Shown piece after piece: positions 8,704-15,997 of a stretch of DNA of 64,000 bases. The notes below the pieces were generated by a model. It did not search any database. It was given only the letters and a program-made list of their open reading frames with translations, and was not told where the DNA came from. Position 1 is the first letter of the stretch. Every line of letters starts with the position of its first letter. This DNA comes from Sinomonas atrocyanea (GTDB lineage Bacteria > Actinomycetota > Actinomycetes > Actinomycetales > Micrococcaceae), in assembly GCF_030811715.1 (NCBI RefSeq), contig NZ_JAUSRH010000001.1, positions 186,001 to 250,000 on the forward strand, read 5' to 3'. The position numbers and the translations under genes are program-made.

Positions 8704-9603
8704 ATGGACCCCATGGGTCAGAGCGCGGAATTCGGTCGGTTCCTCAGGGCAATGCGCGGGCGGCTCTCGCCGCAGGAGGCGGGACTCCCGGCGGCGGGCG
8801 GCCGGCGGGTCCCCGGCCTGCGCCGGGAGGAGATCGCGCTCATGGCGGGCGTCAGCACCGACTACTACACCCGGCTCGAACAGGGGCGCAACATCCACCC
8901 CTCCCGCTCGGTCCTGGACGCGGTGGCGCGCGCCCTGCGCCTCGACGAGGGCGAGCGCGCGCACATGGTGGACCTGCTCGAGCACTGCGCCCTCTCCCAG
9001 CGGGCGCCCCTGCCGCCGGAGACCGTGCGCCCCGCGCTCCGCCAGCTGCTGGCCTCCGTGGGCAGCGTGCCGGCGCTCGTGCTGGGACGCCGCACGGACG
9101 TCCTCGCCGGGAACCGGCTGGCCTTCCTGCTCCTGGCGGACTTCCCGGCCATGCCGGTGGCCGAGCGCAACCTCACCCGCTGGATGATCCTGGACCCGGC
9201 CGCGCGCGAGCTCTTCAGGGACTGGCACACGGTCGCGGCGGAGGCCGCGGGGGCCCTGCGCGTGGACATCGGGCGGCATCCCAATGATCCGCAGGCGAAC
9301 CAGCTCGTGGGCGACCTGGCCGTGCACAGCGAGGAGTTCAGGCAGTGGTGGGCCGGCCACCGGGTGGTCACGACGCACGCCGGGACACTCCGCCTGCGCC
9401 ACCCGGTGGTGGGGGACCTCGAGCTGGCCTTCGAGGACCTCGCCCCGCGGCACGACCCGGACCAGACCCTGCGGGTCTTCACCGCCGCCCCGGGTTCGGC
9501 CTCGGCGGACTCCCTCGCGCTGCTCGGCAGCTTCGGCGCCGAGGGCTTCGGCGAGAAGACGTCCGACGGCGCCGACCGGCCCGCCGCTCCCCGCATTCCC
9601 TGA
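8704..9603 (+). CDS. XRE-type transcriptional regulator with MmyB ligand-binding domain
   Basis: A 299-residue one-component regulator. Residues about 10-85 form the helix-turn-helix: GRRVPGLRREEIALMAGVS, then DYYTRLEQGR and SRSVLDAVARAL. The rest (about 110-275) is the PAS-like MmyB domain, recognised by RMDVLAGN/NRLAFLL-type motifs and the ending VTTHAGTLRLRHPVVGDL...DQTLRVFTA. The ATG at 8704 has no clear ribosome site; an in-frame ATG at 8713 is an equal alternative. It is divergent from the small ORF and aldo/keto reductase, with about 196 bp of shared promoter region, and probably controls them. Confidence 0.88.
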   Translation: MDPMGQSAEFGRFLRAMRGRLSPQEAGLPAAGGRRVPGLRREEIALMAGVSTDYYTRLEQGRNIHPSRSVLDAVARALRLDEGERAHMVDLLEHCALSQRAPLPPETVRPALRQLLASVGSVPALVLGRRTDVLAGNRLAFLLLADFPAMPVAERNLTRWMILDPAARELFRDWHTVAAEAAGALRVDIGRHPNDPQANQLVGDLAVHSEEFRQWWAGHRVVTTHAGTLRLRHPVVGDLELAFEDLAPRHDPDQTLRVFTAAPGSASADSLALLGSFGAEGFGEKTSDGADRPAAPRIP

Positions 9604-9650
9604 GCGCCGGGACCGTGAGGAGGGGCGGACGGAGCGCCCCGTCCGCGACT

Positions 9651-9689
9651 TTGTACTGACCGGTCAGTTTCCCTATAATCGGTAGCATG
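9651..9689 (+). promoter_or_regulatory. Promoter with palindromic operator of the TetR/YhgE operon
   Basis: A near-ideal promoter, TTGTAC (9651-9656), 17-nt spacer, TATAAT (9674-9679), precedes the ATG at 9687 by 7 nt, so the mRNA should be leaderless. The spacer holds a perfect 14-bp palindrome, ACTGACCGGTCAGT (9655-9668). Its position between -35 and -10, with a TetR gene as the last gene of the operon, makes it the likely autoregulatory operator. Confidence 0.8.
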
Positions 9690-10427
9690 CTTTCAGTTCG
9701 TGCCCTGCGAGTCGCCGGCCGGCACGGCGACCTCGTTCCCCCCACCTCCTTCGACGCCGCCACCGGCGAGCTCACCCTCGTGCGCGGCGACGGCCAGGAG
9801 CACCGCACGGCCCTCGCCCTCGCCGCCACCGGCCGCTGCACCCCGAGCGACGGAACGGCCCGATGGGGCGTTCCGCGCGGGAGCGCACGGAAGGACCTCA
9901 CAGCGCTCCGCCGCGCGAGCGCGATCGTCGACGCCCCCGCGATCAACGAGGCCGAACTCCACCTGCGGGTGCGCGACCTCGTCGCCGAGGACCTTGCCCT
10001 CCTCCCGCGCCGCTACCGCGGCCCCGTCCGGCCCGAGGCGTGGCTCACCGTCAATGCCTTCGCCGACGTCGCGGACGAATGGGCCCAGAACCTCCCGGCC
10101 GCGCGCCGCACCGAGCTCCTCACGGCGCTCGCGCTCGCCAACCCCGAGGCCGGGCTCCTCGTGCTCGACTCCCCGGATCGCCACTCCGACGACCCGTCCG
10201 CGTGGCTGCCGTTCCTCGCGGCGACCGCCGCGCGCGCGGGGCGGCCGCTCGCCGTCGTCGCCGTCGTCGCCGAGCTTCCCGAGGGCTGGGGCGGGCCGGT
10301 CACGGAGATCGGCAACGCCGTCGAACCGGGGCCGGAGCGGGAGGCGGGCGCCGAGCCCGCGCCGGAGCCCAGCGGAGCGGTGCCCGGCGCCGACGCGCCG
10401 GCGGCCCGGGCGGAGGTGGACGCGTGA
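9687..10427 (+). CDS. Degenerate ABC-ATPase-like protein
   Basis: A 246-residue protein that follows the outline of an ABC ATPase without its catalytic residues. The opening has the form of an ABC strand pair (LSVRALRVAG...SFDAATGELTLVRG). Where Walker A should be, the sequence reads ALAATGRCTPSDG with no GxGKS/T. Where the signature and Walker B should be, it reads NLPAARRTELLTALALANPEAGLLVLDSPD, keeping the LLxLD core but with Ser for the catalytic Glu. The C-terminus is an acidic Ala/Pro-rich tail. It is first in an operon with a YhgE/Pip membrane protein and TetR. A non-hydrolysing partner of the membrane protein is a reasonable inference; function unknown. Confidence 0.6.
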   Translation: MLSVRALRVAGRHGDLVPPTSFDAATGELTLVRGDGQEHRTALALAATGRCTPSDGTARWGVPRGSARKDLTALRRASAIVDAPAINEAELHLRVRDLVAEDLALLPRRYRGPVRPEAWLTVNAFADVADEWAQNLPAARRTELLTALALANPEAGLLVLDSPDRHSDDPSAWLPFLAATAARAGRPLAVVAVVAELPEGWGGPVTEIGNAVEPGPEREAGAEPAPEPSGAVPGADAPAARAEVDA

Positions 10428-12457
10428 CCGTCCTCCGCCTCGCGCGCTCCGAGCTCAAGCGCATGACCTACGGGCTGCTGCCGAAGCTGACGATCCTCGC
10501 CCTCACGGTGGTGCCGCTCCTCTACGGTGCCGTGTACCTGTACGCCAACTGGGACCCGTACAAGAACCTGGACCGGATCCCGGCCGCCCTCGTGGTCGAG
10601 GACCAGGGCGCGCAGCTGCCCGACGGCTCGCGCCTCGAGGCTGGCGGCCAGGTGGCCGAGAGCCTCGTCGACGGGCGCCTCTTCGACTGGCACCGCGTCC
10701 CCAGCACCGCCGAGGCCGACGAGGACGTCAGGAAGGGCACCTACTCGTTCTCGCTCATTCTCCCGGCGGATTTCTCCAAGAACCTCGCCTCCCCCGCGGG
10801 CTTCGACGCGGCGCACCAGGCCATGCTCAAGGTCACGACCAACGACGCGAACAACTACCTCCTCTCCACGATCGTGGACAAGGTCACCACCGCGGTCCAC
10901 GACTCCGTGGCCAAGGAGGTCGGTACCGACACGGCGGCCCGGCTCCTCTCGGGCTACGGCACCATCCACGCCCAGCTCGCCACGGCCTCCGACGGCGCGG
11001 ACAGGCTCGCCGCCGGGCTGGACACGCTCAAGGGCGGTTCGGCGCTGCTCGCCGACGGGGCCTCCCAGCTGCACGCCAGGGCGGACCAGCTCGTGGCCGG
11101 CCAGGAGCGGCTCAGCAGCGGCGCCGCCCAGCTGCGCGATGGCTCCGCCCAGCTGGCCTCCGGCCTCGATACGCTGCGGGCCAAGACCGGCTCGCTCCCC
11201 GCCGACACCCGGCGCCTCGCCGACGGCGCCGCCCAGGTCGCCGCGGGCAACGCCGCACTGAACGAGAAGGTCCAGGCCGCGGTCAGCGCCGCGGACGCCG
11301 CGAATGCGGCCCTCCCCGACCGCGCCCGCCAGACGGCCCAGGCCCTCGTGGCCTCGGGCGTGCTCACCCAGGACCAGGCGGACAAGGTGGTCTCCGACCT
11401 TGCCGCCCAGGCCTCGGCTCCGGCCTCCGATGCCGCGAAGCAGCTGCACACCGCCGCGGGGCAGGTCCAGCAGCTCGCGGCCGGATCCCAGCAGGTGGCG
11501 GATGGCGCCGCCCAGCTCGCCTCAGGCATGCCGGCCCTCACCGGCGCGATCGGGCAGGCGGACGACGGCGCCCGCTCGCTGTCCGCGGGGGCGGCCCAGC
11601 TCGCGTCCGGGGAGCAGACAGCAGTGGACGGGACCCGCGCGCTCGACGCCGGGGCCGCGAAGCTCGATACCGGCGCGGCGCAGCTCAGCGACGGCGCGAC
11701 CCAGGCCGACTCTGGCTCCCACGACCTTGCGAGAGGCCTTGCGGCCGGGGCGGGGAAGGTCCCCAACCCCTCACAGCAGCAGACCCGGCAGCTCGCGAAC
11801 GTGATGGGCGATCCCGTCGCGGTCGAGCATGCCGCGCAGACCAAGGCCGCCTCCTATGGCGCGGGGCTCGCCCCGTTCTTCCTCTCCCTGGCCATGTGGG
11901 TGGGCATCTTCATGCTGACCCAGGCCATGCGCCCCTTCACCCTGCGCGCCTTGGCCTCGAATGCCCCGGCATGGAAGGTGGCACTGGGTGGCTGGCTGCC
12001 GTTCGCCGTGGTGGCCGCCGCACAGGCGACGCTCCTGACGGCGGTGGTGGACTTCGCCCTCGGCCTGGATCCGGCGCACCCGCTGCTCATGTGGCTGTTC
12101 CTCATGCTCGGGGGGACCGCGTTCAGTGCCCTGATCCAGGGCATCATCTCGCTGCTCGGCACCAGCGGGAAGTTCGTGGTGCTCATCCTGCTCATCCTCC
12201 AGCTCGTCTCCTCGGGCGGGACGTTCCCCTGGCAGGTGACCCCCGCGGCGTTCCAGGTGGCGCACCAGATCCTCCCGATGGGCTACATGGTGACGGGCAT
12301 GCGGCACCTCATCTACGGCGGGGACATGTCCGGGATCCTGCCGATCGTGCTCGGCCTGGTCGGCTACACGCTGCTGGGCGCGGTGCTCAACCTCCTCGGC
12401 ACCCGCAAGAACATGACGTGGCGCCTCAAGACCCTCCAGCCGGAGATCACGGTATGA
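10424..12457 (+). CDS. YhgE/Pip family membrane protein
   Basis: A 677-residue membrane protein of the YhgE/Pip group, whose members include phage-receptor Pip and type VII-related proteins. It has one N-terminal membrane helix (LTILALTVVPLLYGAVYLYANW), a long extracytoplasmic region with recurrent A-x-x-L-x-x-G/S-A coiled heptads (about residues 185-450, e.g. QLASGLDTLR, GAAQLASG), and about six C-terminal helices resembling the ABC-2 permease fold. GTG at 10424 overlaps the upstream stop (GTGA) and follows GGAGG at 10412-10416; its own stop overlaps the TetR start. Substrate unknown; the pairing with an ABC-like protein suggests export or envelope maintenance. Confidence 0.85.
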   Translation: MTVLRLARSELKRMTYGLLPKLTILALTVVPLLYGAVYLYANWDPYKNLDRIPAALVVEDQGAQLPDGSRLEAGGQVAESLVDGRLFDWHRVPSTAEADEDVRKGTYSFSLILPADFSKNLASPAGFDAAHQAMLKVTTNDANNYLLSTIVDKVTTAVHDSVAKEVGTDTAARLLSGYGTIHAQLATASDGADRLAAGLDTLKGGSALLADGASQLHARADQLVAGQERLSSGAAQLRDGSAQLASGLDTLRAKTGSLPADTRRLADGAAQVAAGNAALNEKVQAAVSAADAANAALPDRARQTAQALVASGVLTQDQADKVVSDLAAQASAPASDAAKQLHTAAGQVQQLAAGSQQVADGAAQLASGMPALTGAIGQADDGARSLSAGAAQLASGEQTAVDGTRALDAGAAKLDTGAAQLSDGATQADSGSHDLARGLAAGAGKVPNPSQQQTRQLANVMGDPVAVEHAAQTKAASYGAGLAPFFLSLAMWVGIFMLTQAMRPFTLRALASNAPAWKVALGGWLPFAVVAAAQATLLTAVVDFALGLDPAHPLLMWLFLMLGGTAFSALIQGIISLLGTSGKFVVLILLILQLVSSGGTFPWQVTPAAFQVAHQILPMGYMVTGMRHLIYGGDMSGILPIVLGLVGYTLLGAVLNLLGTRKNMTWRLKTLQPEITV

Positions 12458-13107
12458 GCCGGACGACAGCCCGGACGCTCGGGACCCGGCAGCGCCTGTT
12501 CGACGCCGCCATCGAGCTCATCGGCCAGCGCGGGGCCGAGGCTGTGACGGTCGACGAGATCGCCGCGGCGGCCGGGGTCGCCAAGGGCACGGTCTACTAC
12601 AACTTCGGCAGCAAGAACGAGCTCGTCGCCCAGCTCCTCGAGTACGGCATGGGCATCCTCATGGAGGCCCTGCGGGGCCCGGACGACGCGGCTGGGCCGG
12701 GCTCGGACGCGCTCGCCGAGGTCCGCGGCATGGTGGGCCGGGCGCTGGAGTTCATCGAGGCGTACCCGGCGTTCGTCCGGCTGTGGATGGGCGAGCAGTG
12801 GCGCGCCGGGGGCACGTGGCAGCCGGTGCTGGCCGGGATGCGGTCCGTGGTGCTCGCCGAGATCCGTGCGGCCCTCGAGCGAGTGGCCGGGCAGGTCCCG
12901 CCGGCTCCCGGCCAGGACCTCGGGGTCGTGGCGGTGGCCCTCTTCGGGGCGGCGTTCATGGTGGGCGTGGACCGGGTCTCCGCGGTCCCGGCGAAGCCGG
13001 CGGCGCCCGCCGTCGAGGCTGTCGTGGCGGTGGCCGCTGGGGCCTTCGGCCTCGGCCAGCGAGCAGGCGACACGTCCCAACACAAGTACCACCAGCAACA
13101 GCAGTAA
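12454..13107 (+). CDS. TetR-family repressor
   Basis: A 217-residue TetR regulator. The DNA-binding domain is at residues about 10-58 (TVDEIAAAAGVAKGTVYYNFGSKNELV); the remainder is a helical ligand-binding domain. The tail is odd, ending in a hydrophilic HKYHQQQQ stretch. The ATG overlaps the YhgE stop (ATGA). As the last gene of the operon it most likely represses the promoter at 9651-9679 through the palindrome there, giving feedback control. The inducing ligand is unknown. Confidence 0.9.
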   Translation: MSRTTARTLGTRQRLFDAAIELIGQRGAEAVTVDEIAAAAGVAKGTVYYNFGSKNELVAQLLEYGMGILMEALRGPDDAAGPGSDALAEVRGMVGRALEFIEAYPAFVRLWMGEQWRAGGTWQPVLAGMRSVVLAEIRAALERVAGQVPPAPGQDLGVVAVALFGAAFMVGVDRVSAVPAKPAAPAVEAVVAVAAGAFGLGQRAGDTSQHKYHQQQQ

Positions 13108-13135
13108 CGGCGAAGGCTGCTGTCACACTTGAGGC

Positions 13136-13759
13136 ATGGCCAGCCGTTTCCGTCCCCTGCGCACGAGCGCCCGGGCGACGCTCTGGGCCGCCGGCGCGGC
13201 CGTCCTCCTGTGCGTCATCGCGGCCCTCACCCTGGACGGCAGCGCGGCCTCCTTCGCGCTCGCGGGCCTCGGCGCGTTCGTGGCCTGCGCGCTCTACGCC
13301 GTGCTCGGCATGTCGCGCTATCTCGTCGCCGGTCTGGCGGTGGTGAGCTCGTCGCTGGCGATCGGCTCGGCGCTGGCCTTCCTGCGCCTGCTCGGCCTCG
13401 CATGGGACCAGGACCCGAACACCGTCACGACCGTCTCCAGCCGTGACGCCGACCCGTTCTTCTTCGGCGCCCTCCTCGCCGCCGCGGTCACCCTCGCGGT
13501 GCTGCTGGGCGGAGCCGTCTGGCCCGAGTCCCGCAGGCCTCCCATGCGGCGACGCCCGGCCGCCGCCGCGGGGCCCCGCCGCCCGGGCCGCGCGCCGTCG
13601 TCCGCCAAGAAGCCCCTCCCCAAGGCGCCGGCGCCGGCCCGCGCCCGCACCGCCACGGTGCGGACACCCTCGCCCCAGCGCACCGCCGCGCCGCGCACGC
13701 CCTCGCCGACGCGCGGCCGGGTCAGCCCTTCTTCTTCGAACGCGGCACGGCGAAGCTGA
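13136..13759 (+). CDS. Four-helix membrane protein with basic Pro-rich tail
   Basis: A 207-residue protein of unrecognised family. Four membrane helices are clear: about residues 15-35, 38-58, 61-85 and 100-122. After them comes a cytoplasm-like tail of about 80 residues rich in Pro, Arg, Ala and Ser (e.g. RRPGRAPSSAKKPLPK), ending SSSNAARRS. The last 38 bp overlap the 3' end of the convergent SixA gene, so the tail end may be under constraint from the other strand. The arrangement resembles small envelope proteins common in actinobacteria; no function is proposed. Confidence 0.7.
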   Translation: MASRFRPLRTSARATLWAAGAAVLLCVIAALTLDGSAASFALAGLGAFVACALYAVLGMSRYLVAGLAVVSSSLAIGSALAFLRLLGLAWDQDPNTVTTVSSRDADPFFFGALLAAAVTLAVLLGGAVWPESRRPPMRRRPAAAAGPRRPGRAPSSAKKPLPKAPAPARARTATVRTPSPQRTAAPRTPSPTRGRVSPSSSNAARRS

Positions 13760-14258
13760 CCAGCCGGGCATCCTGGCCGTCGAGCTCGGCCCACGGGGTC
13801 TCGGTCTCGAACACGGCCAGCCCGGTGGTCGGGAAGTGGCTCGCGGCATCCATGTAGGCGTCCTGGTCGGAGTCGCGGGAGGCGAGGCGCAGCGCGAGGT
13901 CCTGGACGCCGGGCATGTGGGAGACGATCAGCAGGGACCGCACCGTCTCGGGGACGTGGTTCACGACGGCGAGCATCCGCGCCGCGCTCGCGGCGTACAG
14001 GCCGGACTCGAGCTTGGGGGTCGGCGCCTTGTCCCCCAGCTCCTCGCACACCCAGGTGGTGGTCTGGCGGGTGCGCAGCGCCGTGGAGCAGAGGATGAAG
14101 TCGGGGATGATGTGGTGCTTGACGAGCCACTTCCCCGCTTCCGGGGCGTCCGCGTGCCCGCGCTCGGCGAGCGGGCGGTCTGCGTCAGGGACCCTCTCAG
14201 GCCAGGCGGCCTTCGCGTGGCGGAGGACGATGAGGCGCTTGAGGTGGTGCTTGCTCAC
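13722..14258 (-). CDS. sixA: SixA-like histidine phosphatase
   Basis: A 178-residue cytoplasmic protein of the histidine phosphatase superfamily. The catalytic RH motif is in IVLRHAKAAWPE (His14 is the predicted phospho-acceptor), the second arginine is in CSTALRTRQTT and the second histidine in LIVSHMPGVQDL. This is the SixA arrangement, and SixA removes phosphate from phosphohistidine in phosphotransfer proteins; whether it does so here is not shown. The GTG start at 14258 gives a compact protein beginning MSKHHLKRL. It ends within the convergent membrane-protein gene. Confidence 0.85.
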   Translation of the reverse strand: MSKHHLKRLIVLRHAKAAWPERVPDADRPLAERGHADAPEAGKWLVKHHIIPDFILCSTALRTRQTTTWVCEELGDKAPTPKLESGLYAASAARMLAVVNHVPETVRSLLIVSHMPGVQDLALRLASRDSDQDAYMDAASHFPTTGLAVFETETPWAELDGQDARLVSFAVPRSKKKG

Positions 14259-14325
14259 GCCACTAGCCTACGGCCGGGCTGCCGGGCCCGGCCGCCGGCC
14301 CGGTCCGGCGGCCCGCCCGGCTGTG

Positions 14326-15153
14326 CTAGATCGAGTACTCGGGCGCCGCCCAGACGATGACCTCGGGGTGCTCGTAGAAGCGGTAGCCCTGGCCCCGCAC
14401 GGTGCGGACGGTGTTCGCGAGCCTGCCGAGCTTCGAGCGCAGGCGGCGGATGTGGACGTCGATGGTGCGCTCGTTGGGCACCTCTTCCGCGTTCTTCCAC
14501 AGGCTCTCGAGGAGCTCGTCCCGGCTCACGGTACGGGTGCCGTTCTCGACGAGGTAGTTCAGGAGCTCGAACTCCTTGAAGGTGAGGTTGAGCGTCTCGC
14601 CGTCGAGGTGCACCTCGCGGCGGGCGAGGTCGATGAGCACGCCTGCAGGGCGCGGGTCCGAGGCCGCGGGGCGCGGCTCCGGGCGCTGCTGCCGCACGGA
14701 CACGGTCGGGTCACCGAAGGTGGAGCGCACGACGTCGAGCGGGGAACCCGGCGCGCTCGCAGGCGCCACCGCGACCGCTGCGTAGCTCTCGACGCCCTCG
14801 ACGAGCGACTGGGCGTAGGCGCGGATCTCCTGGGCGATGCGGGCGATCGAGGTGCCCGCAGCGGCGGCCTGCTGCTCGGAGAGGCCCACATAGAGCACGA
14901 AGCCGTGCGCGACGTTGTCCGCGGCGACCGCGCGGACCGGCTCGGTGCCCGGCTGGATCACCGGGGTCGGGGCGGTCATGGGTGCGACGTCCTGGCCGGC
15001 CGCCAGTGGCGACGTGCGGGCCGTGGCGGCCGCGCCGTGCTGGTACGCGTCGGCGCCGCCGAAGTGCGCGTTGAAGGGCTGGCGGTGGCCCGGCTTCTGG
15101 GCCTTCTGGGCGTTGCGGACAGAGATGTGGACGTAGCCGGATGCAACAGACAT
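14326..15153 (-). CDS. Winged-helix transcriptional regulator without a receiver domain
   Basis: A 275-residue protein whose C-terminal third is an OmpR-type winged helix: LTFKEFELLNYLVENGTRTVSRDELL, then TIDVHIRRLRSKLG and RGQGYRFYE. The N-terminal part has no phospho-acceptor receiver; it begins with a basic disordered stretch and has an unassigned segment near residues 75-145 (VAHGFVLYVGLSEQQAA...). It therefore probably responds to something other than a kinase. The start is supported by GAGG about 8 nt upstream of ATG 15153. Its promoter lies at the left of the long gene-free region that also serves the transglycosylase-like gene. Confidence 0.85.
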   Translation of the reverse strand: MSVASGYVHISVRNAQKAQKPGHRQPFNAHFGGADAYQHGAAATARTSPLAAGQDVAPMTAPTPVIQPGTEPVRAVAADNVAHGFVLYVGLSEQQAAAAGTSIARIAQEIRAYAQSLVEGVESYAAVAVAPASAPGSPLDVVRSTFGDPTVSVRQQRPEPRPAASDPRPAGVLIDLARREVHLDGETLNLTFKEFELLNYLVENGTRTVSRDELLESLWKNAEEVPNERTIDVHIRRLRSKLGRLANTVRTVRGQGYRFYEHPEVIVWAAPEYSI

Positions 15154-15770
15154 GGATGAACCTCGTGAGGACTGCTAGCCGTGAAGGCTTCGAATGCGGA
15201 GCAGATGCGCCCGCCTGGCGGTGGATGCCCGACGCTGGGCGGCGAAAAGACTGGGGCTGAGTGCTGGGGTGGTGCAGTTAGCTCGACATTCGACAGCAGC
15301 ATGCGGATCGACCGGAGGGTGTCCCGGCGAGGCGGCGGTCTGCGGCTGCAGGGGCTGCTGAGTCTTTGTTCACAGTGAGAGTGTGTCCCGTAACAATGGC
15401 TACAGGCAAGTAACAATGTCGGCTTCGTCTCACGATACGAGACGAACGACGGTTGATGTGGCGAGAATCACGATTCGGCGCCGCGAGAATGTGAACAGAT
15501 ATTTTCAGACTTTCGAACTCTGGGACAGCTGGAATCGAACATTCTTCGATCTGCATGGCCTTTTGCTCCGTTTGTGCGGCCGTGCGGTCGATCTCACACC
15601 GTGGACGCGACTCGATGCGGGGCGCGCCGCCCGCTTGCGACGCTGGACATGGCTGGGTTCTATCGTCTACTTCGCACGAGGGCGCAGGTGCGACCGGCGA
15701 CCGGGTTCTCAGATGAATCTGCTGTTACCCAAATGTGACAATCACCGGCCGGTTCCCTTATGGTGGTCTG
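15154..15770. promoter_or_regulatory. Gene-free regulatory stretch with repeats
   Basis: About 620 bp without a credible gene and visibly richer in A/T than its flanks around 15380-15560. It contains a direct repeat GTAACAATG at 15390-15398 and 15410-15418 (20 bp apart, two helical turns) and an inverted repeat TTCGTCTC-N7-GAGACGAA at 15424-15446. Further right, near the promoter of the next gene, are GTTAC (15723-15727) and GTGACA (15735-15740). Open frames across it translate into sequences with no family character. It probably carries regulatory sites for the two divergent genes. Confidence 0.45.
15735..15764 (+). promoter_or_regulatory. Promoter of the riboswitch-controlled cell-wall gene
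   Basis: GTGACA (15735-15740) and TATGGT (15759-15764) are separated by 18 nt and resemble -35 and -10 elements. A start near 15771 would give a leader of about 227 nt that contains the whole cyclic-di-AMP riboswitch-like region. Confidence 0.5.
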
Positions 15771-15804
15771 GTGCCCGCCCCACGGCTGGCATCTCCCAGG
15801 CCAT

Positions 15805-15982
15805 GTCCGCCGAGCTCTGCCGACGGTCTGGGGGGACGTAGAAGGCAGAGACGGAGGACCCACTCAGCGGCCGCGCCCAGTGCTACGGGCACTCATGACG
15901 GCCTCGGGGTGAAGCCCGTGCCACTGGCAGGGCCGGATGACTCTCATCCGAACCCGACAGCTAACTTCGCAGGCGCAAACGA
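15805..15982 (+). ncRNA. Cyclic-di-AMP (ydaO-yuaA type) riboswitch
   Basis: The leader shows the conserved blocks of the ydaO class in the right order. CCGCCGAGCTCTG at 15807-15819 is the 5' strand. GGAGGACCCA is at 15863-15872, and GGGGTGAAGCC at 15907-15917. CCGAACCCGACAGCTAACTT comes near 15949-15968, then CGCAGGCG at 15969-15976, which can close the outer stem with CGCC at the 5' side. In actinobacteria this class often precedes cell-wall hydrolase genes, and it normally turns expression off when cyclic di-AMP is high. The coding start follows about 15 nt later after GAGAGG. Exact boundaries are approximate. Confidence 0.85.
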
Positions 15983-15997
15983 GAGGCCCTTACGCTT

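Noticed and set aside
15383-15841. 152-residue open frame in the gene-free region
   Set aside because: No family character, no ribosome site, and it overlaps the promoter and the start of the riboswitch.
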